Of a stretch of 64,000 nt of DNA, positions 21,101-31,523 are shown in pieces. The translations under genes were made by a program, and so were the position numbers. This stretch comes from Protula sp. h YS-2021 (taxonomy: Eukaryota; Annelida; Polychaeta; Sabellida; Serpulidae): positions 17,214,720 through 17,278,719 of the forward strand of contig OX457032.1 of assembly GCA_949752745.1 (NCBI GenBank), written 5' to 3'. Below the pieces are notes generated by a model. The model was not told the origin of the DNA, searched no databases, and worked only from the letters and a program-made list of their open reading frames with translations. How positions within the stretch are numbered: the stretch's first letter is position 1; the number at the start of each line of letters is the position of its first letter.

Positions 21101-24100
21101 CGTTCATGAGCCTAGAGGGCAGCACCGTAAACGACTCCCACGCGGAGATTATCACCAGGAGGGGTCTGCTCAGGTCCAAAGCTTCGATCTTCAAAAAAAA
21201 AAAAAACAGACAAAAGAAAAAAAAACACCGTAATTGTCTGATGAATATTACAAAAACATGTCATGAACATGATTTAAGGAAGTTAAGTATTACTGTAATG
21301 ATTTCGAAAGGTGCATCTTATTAACCTTCATTCACCACCTTAATTAGCGATTCTGATTTTCATATGAGAAGTGTTTTCTATCACTTGAACGCAGGATTAA
21401 TAATTTTTATTACTTATTCATGTTTTTTTTTTTACAATATTTAATGTCTATTATTTTTAGATTTTTCTACAAAAATTTGCTGACTTACCAACCGGGATCG
21501 ACGGAAAGTATCTTTGAACCCGGAAGTAGGTCAAAGGTCAAGGTCAAGGGCAATATCAGTTTCCATCTGTATATCTCGACAGCCCCCTGTGGTGACGGGG
21601 CGTTGTTCTCCCCAAGGTAGCTTTCTTAAATTCCGCATGTTATAGTGACTCATTTGCTGCTTTGTTGTCAGTACTTGGTACCTGCCGTGGCAACAGTATA
21701 AAGCGAGTATCACATCACAGAATGACTTCAAGAATATATGTCTGAGGGCAGTTGCTTCCCGTCGTTCCCAATAGTTTATACTAATCCTTTGTATTAAATT
21801 TGTGTAATATTAAATTTAAATTACATAACTGTTTTGTGTGCACCGAAAATGGTTTGGAATAACGATGCGATGTCTTCTATGGAGTGTCGTTTTTCTTGTT
21901 TCATTGGCCAGCTGTGCCCTCAATTAGTCACCTAGCATATTGGTCTGGTCTTACATGGTGGTTACAGAGATGCCAGCTCTTGCCCGTGTAATGTGGATGG
22001 TGAGCATGCGCCGACCTTCACAAACAAGGTGCAGGGAATCCTCCGCACCAAGATGGAAGGAGGTAACCCCAAGCTCTCTCATTCAATCTACCTTCAAAGC
22101 CTGACCCTAATCTAATTACGGGGTTGAGGGAGTGGGAAGGGCGGAGAGGGTGTTTCGACGAAATCGAAACAATTGAAGAGCAAACTTATACCTCTGAAAA
22201 TTTCTGAGTGTAGGGGAGGGGGACAAAATTTATTTGTTTTTAATTAATTTTATTTTAATTAATTTTATTTTTTTAGTTTTGCAAAGCCTGATGGTAGAAC
22301 ATAAATCGGTTGATGGGGTATTACTGAAAATAGAATCTTACGGGCGGTAATTGTTTGCGTGGCATAGTTCTAATTCGGTTCCATGACCAGTGAATCAGCT
22401 TAACCGGTTTTACCATCCCATATCATATTTATCATGATTATTTTGATTGTCTTCGCCCTTCACCCCCCCCCCCCCCCAACGCTATTCAAGCCACCACCCA
22501 AGTGACTTTTCTTTCAACTACCCTTGCCCCCCCCCCAAACCATGTAGGCCACGTTAATTCTTTGCTATTCAAGCCAACACCAAAGTGATTTTCTCTTTCA
22601 CCTACTCCCCCCTGCCATGTAAGCATGAAGGGACAGAGGCTGAGGGGAATGATATTTAAAATAGTGCATGAGAGGGTTGAAAATATCACGTGAGGGGACT
22701 GATTGAAGCTATCACGTGAGGGGACTGATTGAAGATATCACGTAAGGGGACTGATTAAAGATATCACGTAAGGGGACTGATTGAAGATATCAGGTGAGGG
22801 GACTAATTGAAGATGTCACGTGAGGGGACTAATTGAAGATATCACGTTAGGGGACTGATTGAAGATATCACGTAAGGGGACTGATTGAAGATATCACGTG
22901 AGGGGACTGATTGAAGATATCAGGTGAGGGGACTGATTGAAGATAACTTCGCTATTTCAAATTCCTGCTGCAGGTGAAGGAACGATCCCGATCGAGGCGG
23001 ACTACTCCGGACAGAGCTGGGACGGGATTATGCGGGGAGAGAGGCTGAGAACGATGTCGTGCAGTGACAAGCTTTGCCGCTGGAATGTCCTCGGCATGCA
23101 GGGGACGCTGCTCAGCAACTTCATAGAACCGGTGTACCTCCAGTCTCTTACACTGGGTGAGATTTGTTATCCCCCGTGAAACGGAGGGATATAGTTTTGA
23201 ACTTTTCGGTCTGTCCGTCTGTCCGTCTTGCCGTCTGTCTGTCCGTCTGTCACGCTTCAGTCTCACGCGCCTACAGGCCACATTAATACATGGATTCGGT
23301 TCAAATTTTGTACACGGCTTCTCTGGAACCTTCCGCAGTGCAGTGACCAAGAATTTTCCGGATCGACCAAAAATTATTGACAAAATGGCGGACATTTGAA
23401 AATTGGCACTGGACTTAGCGTATATACGGCAGTCTCACGCGTCTACAGGCCACATTAATAGACAGATTCGTTTCAAATTTTGTACACGGCTTCTCTGGAA
23501 CCTTCCGCAGTGCAGTGACCAAGAATTTTCCGGATCAGCCAAAAATTGACAAAATGGCGGACATTTGAAAATTGGCACTGGACTTAGCGTATATACGGCA
23601 GTCTCACGCGTCTACAGGCCACATTAATAGACGGATTCGTTTCAGATTTTGTACACGGCTTCTCTGGAACCTTCCGCAGTGCAGTGACCAAGAATTTTCC
23701 GGATCAGCCAAAAATTGACAAAATGGCGGACATTTGAAAATTGGCACTGGACTTAGCGTATATACGGCAGTCTCACGCGTCTACAGGCCACATTAATAGA
23801 CGGATTCGTTTCAGATTTTGTACACGGCTTCTCTGGAACGTTCCGCAGTGCAGTGACCAAAAAGTTTCCGATTCGGTCAAAAATTGACAAAATGGCGGAC
23901 ATTTGAAAATTGGCACTGGACTTTATATATACGGCAGTCTCACGCGTCTACAAGCCACAATAATAGACAAATTCGTTTCAAATTTTGTACACGGCTTCTC
24001 TGGAACCTTCCGCAGTGCAGTGACCAAGAATTTTCCGGATCGGCCAAAAATTGACAAAATGGCGGACTTTTGAAAATTGGCACTGGACTTAGCGTATATA

Positions 24101-27100
24101 CGGCAGTCTCACGCGTCTACAAGCCACATTAATAGACAAATTCGTTTCAAATTTTGTACACGGCTTCTCTGGAACCTTCCGCAGTGAAGTGACCAAGAAT
24201 TTTCCGGATCGGCCAAAAATTGACAAAATGGCGGACTTTTGAAAATCGGCATTGGACGTAGCGTATATACGGCAGTCTCACGCGTCTTCAGGCCACATTA
24301 ATAGACGGATTCGTTTCAAATTTTGTACACGGCTTCTCTGGAACCTTCCGCAGTGCAGTGATCAAGAATTTTCCGGATCGACCAAAAATTGACGAAATGG
24401 CGGACATTTGAAAATTGGCACTGGACTTTATATATACGGCAGTCTCACGCGTCTACAGGCCACATTAATGAATGGATTCGTTTCAAATTCTGCACACGGG
24501 CTCCCTGGCACCTTCCGCAGTGCAGTGATCAAGCATTTTCCGGATAGGACTTGGCAAAATGGCGAATTTTTCAAAATCGGCGCTGTACTTAGCGTACCTA
24601 GGACAGTCTCACGCGAATACTGGTTAATGGATTGATCCGTCTAAATGTTAGACACTACGTCGACGTACATCCTTCCACTTGTAAATTTTTTTTTGCGTAG
24701 TCAACACGCAACAGCCTTACACAAACCATATCCCCCACGGGGGATAGACGTACTCCTCGAGACGTAGTCAAGTTTTTTAAGGGTGGGGGGGGGGTGGTGG
24801 TGGCAGTTAATGGGAATTTCTTTCAGAAGGAGACAGCACTACTGTAGATATAAATTTAATGAAATAAACAAATGAATAAGTAATAATAAAATAAACAAAG
24901 TAATTGATAATAATAATAATAATAATAATGACAATTATAATAACGCAAGCCGCCATCTTGATTTTTTTTTTGTTTCCAAGGTTTCCTGTTTGACCCAGGT
25001 CACCTGGCCAGGGCAATGTGCTGCCGTCTTTTGCATGGCGAGCCTGACATCACTGCACATCTTCCGGTCGGTTTCCATGTGAACCATCCACAATTAGGCC
25101 GCGTGACTATTTGCGAAACATCACGAGAAACGTCATCTAAAACGAAAGAACACAGTCTTAACTGGTGTCTGGGCGATATGAAGGCGGAAGTTACCGACGG
25201 CACCCGAGGCATTTGCATTGATACGTAAGTGATGACGTGTGCATCGTGCCTCAACTTTTAATTTCAAAATAGAATGCATAATATAACCAGTGTGACATAT
25301 TATTTATTTTACTTCTCATGCAACAATGCTTACAAAAGTAATTATGAAAAAATTCATTGTTTTGATTTATGGTTATGTATTCAGATCACTGACTCTACCT
25401 GGAGGATAAAGGAGGGCGAATTCTGTCACTTAGGGGGGGGGGGGAGGGGGGAGGGAGGCGTATCCGTTAAATTTGTGTGTATGAATGTAGCAAGAGAGGT
25501 AGTTGATGACAACAAACGATCAGTCAAGGGAGGAAACCACAGATTTCTCTTCATATTTTAACCAATACATACAACAACCCCCTTCCCCCGTTCGCCCCCC
25601 CCCCCCACCCCACACACAGTTTTCAAATTGTTCAGTCAACTTATCTACCTGGGCACAGTGACCCAGACAAGCTGTTTGAGTGGCGTGGGGGGGGGGGGGG
25701 AGGGGGGAGGTCGGGACATGGCGGGGGGGGGGGAGGTCGGGACATGGCGGGGGGGGGGGAGGTCGGGACATGGCGGGGGCGGGGGGGGGGGAGGTCGGGA
25801 CATGGCCGGGGGGGGGGGGGTTGGTACTTGAGTACCATTGCGCGGTGTGATCATTCGCCAGATTTGCATTCTCATGAACATAGCAAAAGACGCTTATCAG
25901 CAACCGTGTGCCCAGTCACGATCAGGGTGGGTTGAAACAAGCACACTGACACAATTGTCCAAGGGGATGAAAAAAGCCTGATAATTAAATCTCAAGTAGA
26001 CTCTTGTCAAATCTCGACGGCTGCTCTCTGCCCAGTTGAAAATGGCGAAGACATCACGCTTTCCTATTTGATATTGCCTTTGTGTAATTTAGTATGAGGC
26101 TAGCAGTCATCTTGGCCCCAAAATACCAAAACTTTGAAATTACCTAAATTTGGGATACTATAAGGGAGACGGCGATTTGGACCTCATCTTTGGACTCCCC
26201 ATCCTGCATGTTGCCATATAAAACGTTTGAAGGTTACTTAGTTTGGCAAATTTAGCCAAATTGGCCAGTTTGATTGAAAAAAAATGGAAAAATATTTATC
26301 TTGGAAGCTGGAAAAGATTGGGAAACTTTGACCTCATTTTTGAACTCTTCATATGACAAAAATATGAGTATTGTTCAGTAAACCAAATTTGATCAAATTG
26401 GCCAATTTGTTCTAAATTTGAAGAAGTGACTTACCTCAGAAAGGTCAGAGATACGGCGTTTTCAACCACAGTATCAAACTCACTGCAGTGCAACTGGTAA
26501 TATAAGTTATACATTTTGTTCTTCCCTCATGTCGCCGAATTACCTAATTTGATGCAATTTCGGGAAAAAATTGGTTTATCTAAGAAATTTTGGCGATGTC
26601 GAGTCCGCAATTTGAGCCTTATTTTCGAACTCTGTATCGTACATTTGTCAAATTAAACAATGTGTGGTGTGTGTTAAATTGTTCAGTTTGGTCAAATTTT
26701 GAAGAGAAAAATTCTTCTCCCAAGTTTCCCCCCACCCTCATCACACACACCCTCTCTCATTTTTATGTATAATAGTGCGTGCAGCAAAAAATTCTCGGGC
26801 GCATCTTTTTCGGAGTACTGTGCCCGTGGGCGCAAAATTTCCCCTGCCAAATGCATCCCTGCATACGGAGTGAGGTTTAGTTGGGGGCGGAGGTGTGAAA
26901 AGTATCAATTTTAATATGGAACGGGTTGTTATTTGTGACTGCAAAAGAATACTTGCTTACTAAAACACTGCTCTGTTTTCAGATCGAACGCTCGGGTGTG
27001 CAAGAGAAACCTCTACGCATCGTATAAACAGCTTTGTACCAAGTACAACCGCCCTGATCTAATTCAGGTGTCCACTTACTCCGAAGCGAAACTGAAAGCA

Positions 27101-27202
27101 GGCGATTTTCAAACCGCCAAAAAATTCATGCTGAAGAAATTTAGAGCGAGTGGATTCGGTGAGTGGGTCAGCAAGCCGATGGAAGAGAAGATGTTTGCTT
27201 GA
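15186..27202 (+). CDS. ADAR: Gene B: double-stranded RNA adenosine deaminase (ADAR1-type)
   Basis: ADAR1-type enzymes convert adenosine to inosine in dsRNA. Thirteen exons: 15186-15305, 15856-15974, 16358-16428, 16776-17794, 18033-19939, 20221-20368, 20665-20851, 21080-21173, 21461-21616, 21968-22062, 22974-23156, 24981-25224 and 26983-27202. All have AG/GT borders and compatible phases, and sum to 1520 residues plus stop, lacking only the initiator exon. Domains in order are a split Z-alpha, an acidic repeat exon, a canonical Z-alpha, a Pro/Gln-rich linker, one dsRBD and the deaminase domain. Catalytic features are present: HAE with the proton-shuttling Glu (exon 8), PCGDG with the first zinc Cys (exon 9) and SCSDK with the second (exon 11). 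The C-terminus ends WVSKPMEEK as in the family. Vertebrate ADAR1 has three dsRBDs; only one was found here. Confidence in identity is very high. The first acceptor could also be 15189, but 15185 keeps phase and length with gene A. Confidence 0.95.
15216..15939 (+). other. ADAR Z-alpha domain 1, split by an intron
   Basis: Encoded by 15216-15305 and 15856-15939. The first half ends in SPKE at the donor; the second begins INPLLERL and contains SPTKWKL. The Asn173 and Trp195 equivalents are kept; Tyr177 is Glu and Arg174 is Pro. It aligns without gaps to the second half of the gene A domain (2031-2114), and exon lengths are identical (120 and 119 nt). Confidence 0.8.
16776..17794 (+). CDS. ADAR: ADAR exon 4: acidic 28-residue repeats
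   Basis: The exon encodes 339 residues of highly charged sequence. About seven tandem units of 28 residues (about 16915-17510) each start with a DGQ/DGE-type motif and end with a Met/Ser-containing MxMxS-like stretch. A Glu/Asp-rich tail follows. It is joined to exon 3 by a split Glu codon (G|AA) and to exon 5 in phase 0. No known domain was seen; it is probably a disordered spacer between the two Z-alpha domains. Confidence 0.85.
18033..19939 (+). CDS. ADAR: ADAR exon 5: canonical Z-alpha, linker, start of dsRBD
   Basis: Z-alpha 2 (18222-18435) keeps all main contact positions: KKDVNRNLY carries the Asn173, Arg174 and Tyr177 equivalents, and PVW carries Trp195. The linker has two copies of a PPxTPx[DE]L motif ([10 protein letters not shown] near 18812, [10 protein letters not shown] near 19563). 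The exon ends inside the dsRBD ([14 protein letters not shown] up to PPHRPK). Two in-frame tandem acceptors (18033 and 18048) would add or omit five residues. Confidence 0.92.
19840..20350 (+). other. ADAR dsRNA-binding domain
   Basis: Encoded by 19840-19939 and 20221-20350. The helix 1 region is VSVLGEWAQ, the beta strands include [12 protein letters not shown], and the [13 protein letters not shown] segment is the conserved RNA-backbone-binding KKxAK-type motif at helix 2. The Lys codon is split across the intron (AA|G). Confidence 0.93.
22683..22944. repeat. 26 bp minisatellite in ADAR intron 10
   Basis: About ten copies of a 26 bp unit around ATCACGTGAGGGGACTGATT. The array ends about 30 bp before the acceptor of the exon at 22974, replacing much of the usual branch-point region. 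Confidence 0.95.
23168..24746. mobile_element. Intronic element with 169 bp tandem repeats
   Basis: Eight to nine copies of a unit of about 164-172 bp (repeat starts at 23261, 23433, 23602, 23771, 23938, 24107, 24276, 24443 and 24607), each with TCTCACGCG and a GACAAAATGGCGGAC-like core. The array is bounded by TATCCCCCGTG...GGAGGGATA (23168-23191) and the palindrome TATCCCCCACGGGGGATA (24729-24746). Similar ends on both sides suggest one non-autonomous element with a repeat core. The class is not certain. Confidence 0.75.
25430..25830. repeat. G-tract repeats in the last ADAR intron
   Basis: Several units of about 25-33 bp read GAGGTCGGGACATGGC followed by runs of 8-12 G on the + strand (about 25705-25825). 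G runs near 25431-25460 and C runs near 25597-25607 flank them. The proline-rich minus-strand ORFs are artefacts of this tract. Confidence 0.9.
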
Positions 27203-29273
27203 AAGCTTGGGGTACTCATGATAGTTCAAGTACCGAGCTGCGTACTGACAGTTCGTTAGGGTATACTCATCAGAAACACCTAGTGATATGAAACGTTTGG
27301 AAAACTATCGTGAACACATCACAGTGGTTTTAGCACAGAACAAGATGTGGCGATAGAAGTTTATCAAGTGATATAAGTTTTATACGGACATTCTTTAAAC
27401 AGGTATTGCATATAATTCCTGGGAATTGTGTGTAATCATTGGTAATTTTTTTTTTTTTTTGGGGGGGGGGGGGGTGGCGGGGAAGAGGGGGGCGAGAGAG
27501 TTAGTAGTTGTTTTTGCATCCATTTTGGGCAGTGTTGTGTATATTTCTATGTAATATGTGCTTATTTTAAGAAGTGGTGAAGATTGCTGGTCAAATGTGG
27601 ACAGTGATTGATGTCACGAAGATTATCTAATGTATCTCTTCTATCTGTTAAACTTCATTATATTGAACACCCATGTACAGTGTTCATTGTACAGAGGTGT
27701 TCGCTTTATTGCAAAGCTGAATTCACTAATCCGAACTGGGGGTTGTTCACTAATCAGAAATCGGGGAGTTCACTAATCAGGACTGGGGGTGGTTACTAAT
27801 CAGAGGTTAGTACAAGTGTTCACTGGCGGAGAGTTTTCCGATATCAGCAAGTTGTTGCAATACCTCTAATGTGCATATCAGTATTCCAGAATGGTAGATA
27901 ACACACTTTGCTAAGCTGTGTTGCTAAGCATCTTCTGTCATACAGAACTGGAACCCAGCAAACAGTCCGCCCCAGGCACTAGGCTTTTGATCTTGAAGGG
28001 TGACAACATGGAGGGACTTGAGGGGGCTGAGCAGTTGTTTTTACGTTTGTTTTTACGCAGTAGCGTGTAATGGTCTGCGAAATAACTTATTTTAAGACAA
28101 GGACTGCTCGTATGTTAGATGTTGACAGTACAAGTTAGATGTTGACAGTACAAGTACCGGTGACTAAAATGGATGAAATCGTAATGTATCGTGTCGGTCT
28201 ACTTTGTCATTTGACTCTATTTATACTTGTTTTGTTTTACTTTATTTTGACAATGCGTAACAGCGGAAAGCTAATAGCGAATAAAACATTGCACAACGTG
28301 TTTTTCTATTATTCTTCGAAAATTATTTAAATAAGTGCTAATTTCGCCCTTTGAAAAATTACTTACTGGTGATTCGCCAAACAAAATTGGCTAAGTGGCA
28401 ACTTTTTGTTGACCATTTTCCAAAATGCGTTACCTCCGCCTATTTGATTGGATTTCTTCTAACTTTTAGAAGAATGATCTTCAGGTGACCTTTTCTTCAA
28501 AACTTGCATTTTTTGCTGTCTAGCATTTGACAGTTGTACCGATCCAGTTTTTCAACATTGTTCCTCTGCATTCAGTTTTAGTCAGATTGCTGTTAAATTA
28601 TATAGCCGCATTCAACCTTTGAGGGATAAGCCAAAGTGGAAGACATATACAAGCCTTTGTAAAAAAAAATTAATAACCAGTGTTTAAATTGTTGCTGCCA
28701 CTTCTGCTGATACTGCAAGCCTTTTAATCCTTAATTAACTAGATTTCAGCTGCTCACAATGTGTCTGGAAAATTGATCCAATAAGTAATTCTTAAAATGA
28801 TTTTTTTTTCTCAAAGACATTAGACCTTGCTGGACCAGTCAAACCTTTTCTTATTGAAAATTCTGTAGACTTAGCATTTATTTTTATTTATTTTTTTGAG
28901 GGGGGGGGGCAAAATATGGTTTAATATTTCAACCAAACGTTGATATCACAAACATTTTACATGATTAAATATGTATTGTCAGTTGTAATTTCTATCATGG
29001 CTATGGTGGAAATAAAACAAGGAGCAAGCAGGATATTTCGGATTACAATTTTTCATGCCCACATTTTAACACACAGTCTTAAAATTTGTTTTGCGAGTTG
29101 TCAAAAATGGCCACGATATTAACCCAAAAACACTTCATTTCAGATAAGCACAAAAAAGCGACTTTTACAGTATTCTATCAATCGCTTTGAAATTTGATAG
29201 GCATGTTCCCCAGGTGATCCGCAGCAAGACTTGTTTTTTGCTGGCTAAAATTGATCAAAATCATGGTAAAACG
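27203..29273. other. ADAR 3' UTR and 3' flank
   Basis: No gene recognised. AATAAA at 28280-28285 is a candidate polyadenylation signal. There is a poly-T/poly-G run near 27447-27480. Short tandem repeats of a CACTAATC-containing unit (about 27725-27805) and a duplicated 22 bp block (about 28113-28157) are present. Confidence 0.5.
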
Positions 29274-29274
29274 A

Positions 29275-29354
<80 letters not shown>

Positions 29355-31208
29355 AAGCATGCTTATAACGCGCTTATTCAGTCAAACAACACCTAAGCGC
29401 GGTACAAAAGTAGATATATAAAGTTACAAAACTTCTGAATTATACAATGTTTTAAAAATATTCGATCTAATATAATATTAAAAATTAATAAGGAAGCACC
29501 ATCACATGTAACGTAATGACTAGGATATACTTAATACTAGCACGCAATAAAACAATAACATTTAAAATTGACATAAACAGTCTGATACATGAACTAAAAG
29601 TAAGCTTTTCTAAACAAGTATGTCTTTAAGTCTCTCTTAAAATGATAGAATGATGGACTAGATCGCAGTTCCAAAGGCAACAAATTCCAGAGATTTGGTG
29701 ACACATTTTCAAAGGCCCTCGAGCCGTACTTGTTTCTAACGATGTTTGGTTCTAGTAGCAATTGGTCACTTGAACGTAAGGTCCTCGAAGTACGGTATGG
29801 CTTCAGCAACTCTGACAGATATGCGGGAGCATTACCATGTAGTGATTTGTAAGTTATTGTTAGTAATTTATATTGAATTCTTTCCGATATTGGTAGCCAA
29901 TGGAGTTCCATCAAGGTATTGGTAATGGAGTCATATTTGCGTTTATTTGCTATAATCCTTGCGGCCATGTTCATAACACGTTGCAGTCTATCTATTTGGT
30001 ATTTGGGTAATCCGATAAATATGCCGTTGCAGAAGTCTAATCGACTTATTACTAAGGCGTGAATGACGGTTTCCGCCTGTTCGTACGACAAATACTTACG
30101 GATTTTCCTGATCCAGGATAAGTAGAAGTAGCAAGCACGGCAAATATTACTCACATGCTTATCTAAGGAAAGAGTGGAGTCAATGGTTACTCCCAGGTTT
30201 TTTGCGGTTTCCGATCGCTTGACCACTTCACCACGAAGAGTTATTTCGGACACATCAAAACGATCCTGGTTGCGCTTGCTGGAGATAACAAGAAACTCCG
30301 TTTTGTCACAGTTTAATTTCAATTTGTTGTGGTGCATCCACTCGCTAATACTGTCGATGCTTGAGGCAAGGTGATTCACTGCTGACTCTAGATCTTCGGA
30401 CAATGACACCGGTTTCATCAGCTGCGTGTCGTCAGCATACAAATGGAACAAGAGTAGTAGTGTCCTTATAAGTCGACCTATCGGCTGCGTGTAATCGCTG
30501 TATAGGCGCGGTCCTAATTGTGAACCCTGGGGCAAAGACACGTCGAGTGTCACAGGGCTAGAATGGTGGCCGTTAACATTGACGCTCATCGTGCGTTCAG
30601 ACAAGTACGATGCAAACCATTGTAGAGCTTTGCCTGTGATTCCTTGAGTGCGTTCCAGTCTCTTCAGCAAGATACTGTGATCGACAGTATCAAACGCGGC
30701 CGATAGGTCGAGGAGAGCTACTAATACTCCTTGATTTTTGTCGAGCTTTGTCAGTATGTCGTTGAAGATGCGCAAAAGAGCAGTCTCACAACTGTGATCA
30801 GGCTTATACGCAGATTGAAAAATCTCCCCGATTCCAGAGTTCTTCATGTGATCACGTACTTGGGTATCCACAACTTTTTCTATCAATTTTCCGATGTAGT
30901 TCAAATTAGACACTGGCCTATAGTTTTTGACTAAATGTTCTAGGTTTGGTTTTTTAAACAGTGGTTTTACCACTGCTCTTTTGCAGGAGTTTGGGAAATG
31001 CGACCTGACAAGTGATTGGTTGATAATTCGTTTCATGACGGGTAGTAGCTCATGCACACATTCTTTCACTAATGTAGATGGAATGGGGTCGAGTTCGCAA
31101 AATTTGTTTGTTGAACTCTGAACGAGTTTAAGCACTTCGTCATCGGTGAGTTCACGAAACATTTCGAAGCTATCACGGACTACGTCACCTAATCCATCAT
31201 TCTCAAAT
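29274..31208 (-). mobile_element. CR1/L2-like LINE, 5'-truncated
   Basis: The reverse transcriptase frame 31162-29594 continues open a little upstream, to about 31200. The 3' region has the GCGCTTAGG...GCGCGTTATAAGC type tail that ends in an ATA/ATT microsatellite (29274-29353), typical of L2/CR1 elements. No apurinic endonuclease domain is present, so the copy is 5'-truncated. Confidence 0.88.
29594..31162 (-). CDS. LINE reverse transcriptase (ORF2 C-terminal part)
   Basis: 522 residues of non-LTR reverse transcriptase. Motifs include NYRPVSNL, the first catalytic Asp in LLDLSAAFDTVDH, LPQGSQLGP and the catalytic YADD box. The C-terminal region has LHWLPISERIQYK and LWNLLPLELR, which are usual near the end of CR1-group proteins. 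There is no stop or frameshift in this part, so it is relatively young, but the endonuclease domain and true N-terminus are missing. The shown Met is internal. Confidence 0.93.
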   Translation of the reverse strand: MFRELTDDEVLKLVQSSTNKFCELDPIPSTLVKECVHELLPVMKRIINQSLVRSHFPNSCKRAVVKPLFKKPNLEHLVKNYRPVSNLNYIGKLIEKVVDTQVRDHMKNSGIGEIFQSAYKPDHSCETALLRIFNDILTKLDKNQGVLVALLDLSAAFDTVDHSILLKRLERTQGITGKALQWFASYLSERTMSVNVNGHHSSPVTLDVSLPQGSQLGPRLYSDYTQPIGRLIRTLLLLFHLYADDTQLMKPVSLSEDLESAVNHLASSIDSISEWMHHNKLKLNCDKTEFLVISSKRNQDRFDVSEITLRGEVVKRSETAKNLGVTIDSTLSLDKHVSNICRACYFYLSWIRKIRKYLSYEQAETVIHALVISRLDFCNGIFIGLPKYQIDRLQRVMNMAARIIANKRKYDSITNTLMELHWLPISERIQYKLLTITYKSLHGNAPAYLSELLKPYRTSRTLRSSDQLLLEPNIVRNKYGSRAFENVSPNLWNLLPLELRSSPSFYHFKRDLKTYLFRKAYF

Positions 31209-31523
31209 TACAGGTTGCACAAAAATGATCTTGGTATTGCAGTTATGGTTCGATTGCTTTGGTTCGATTCAGGAATGTTCTTCTACCACATTTATATTTT
31301 ACAAAACATTGGTAGCTTTCTGTTTTCACCTTCGTAATATCTTCCCTTTTATTGCTGTGCACAATGTCCACCGACATTCTTGTTATTTACGTTCTTATCT
31401 TGAGAATGTTTTCATTGAACATTGATACCATATATACGCACTAGTATCAATGAGATCTTAGTGGCAAACAATTAATCATTACTAAATTATTGCATTAATT
31501 GCATTGTCCGTTTGGTGTCCACC

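Larger units (their letters stand above)
20665..27202 (+). other. ADAR deaminase domain (exons 7-13)
   Basis: It opens with SHAEI-preceding sequence [11 protein letters not shown] and carries HAE (about 21139), PCGDG (about 21590) and SCSDK (about 23060). It continues through [15 protein letters not shown] and the LNWCLGD/DGTRG region, to the C-terminal KPMEEK. The zinc ligands and catalytic Glu are intact, so an active editor is expected. Confidence 0.95.

Noticed and set aside
24408..24635. ORFs in the 169 bp repeats
   Set aside because: Short chance frames that differ between repeat copies.
25520..25903. Proline-rich minus-strand ORFs
   Set aside because: Produced by C runs opposite the G-tract repeats; no codon or splice support.
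29178..29396. Poly-Asn and poly-Ile ORFs
   Set aside because: Translation of the ATT microsatellite at the LINE 3' end.
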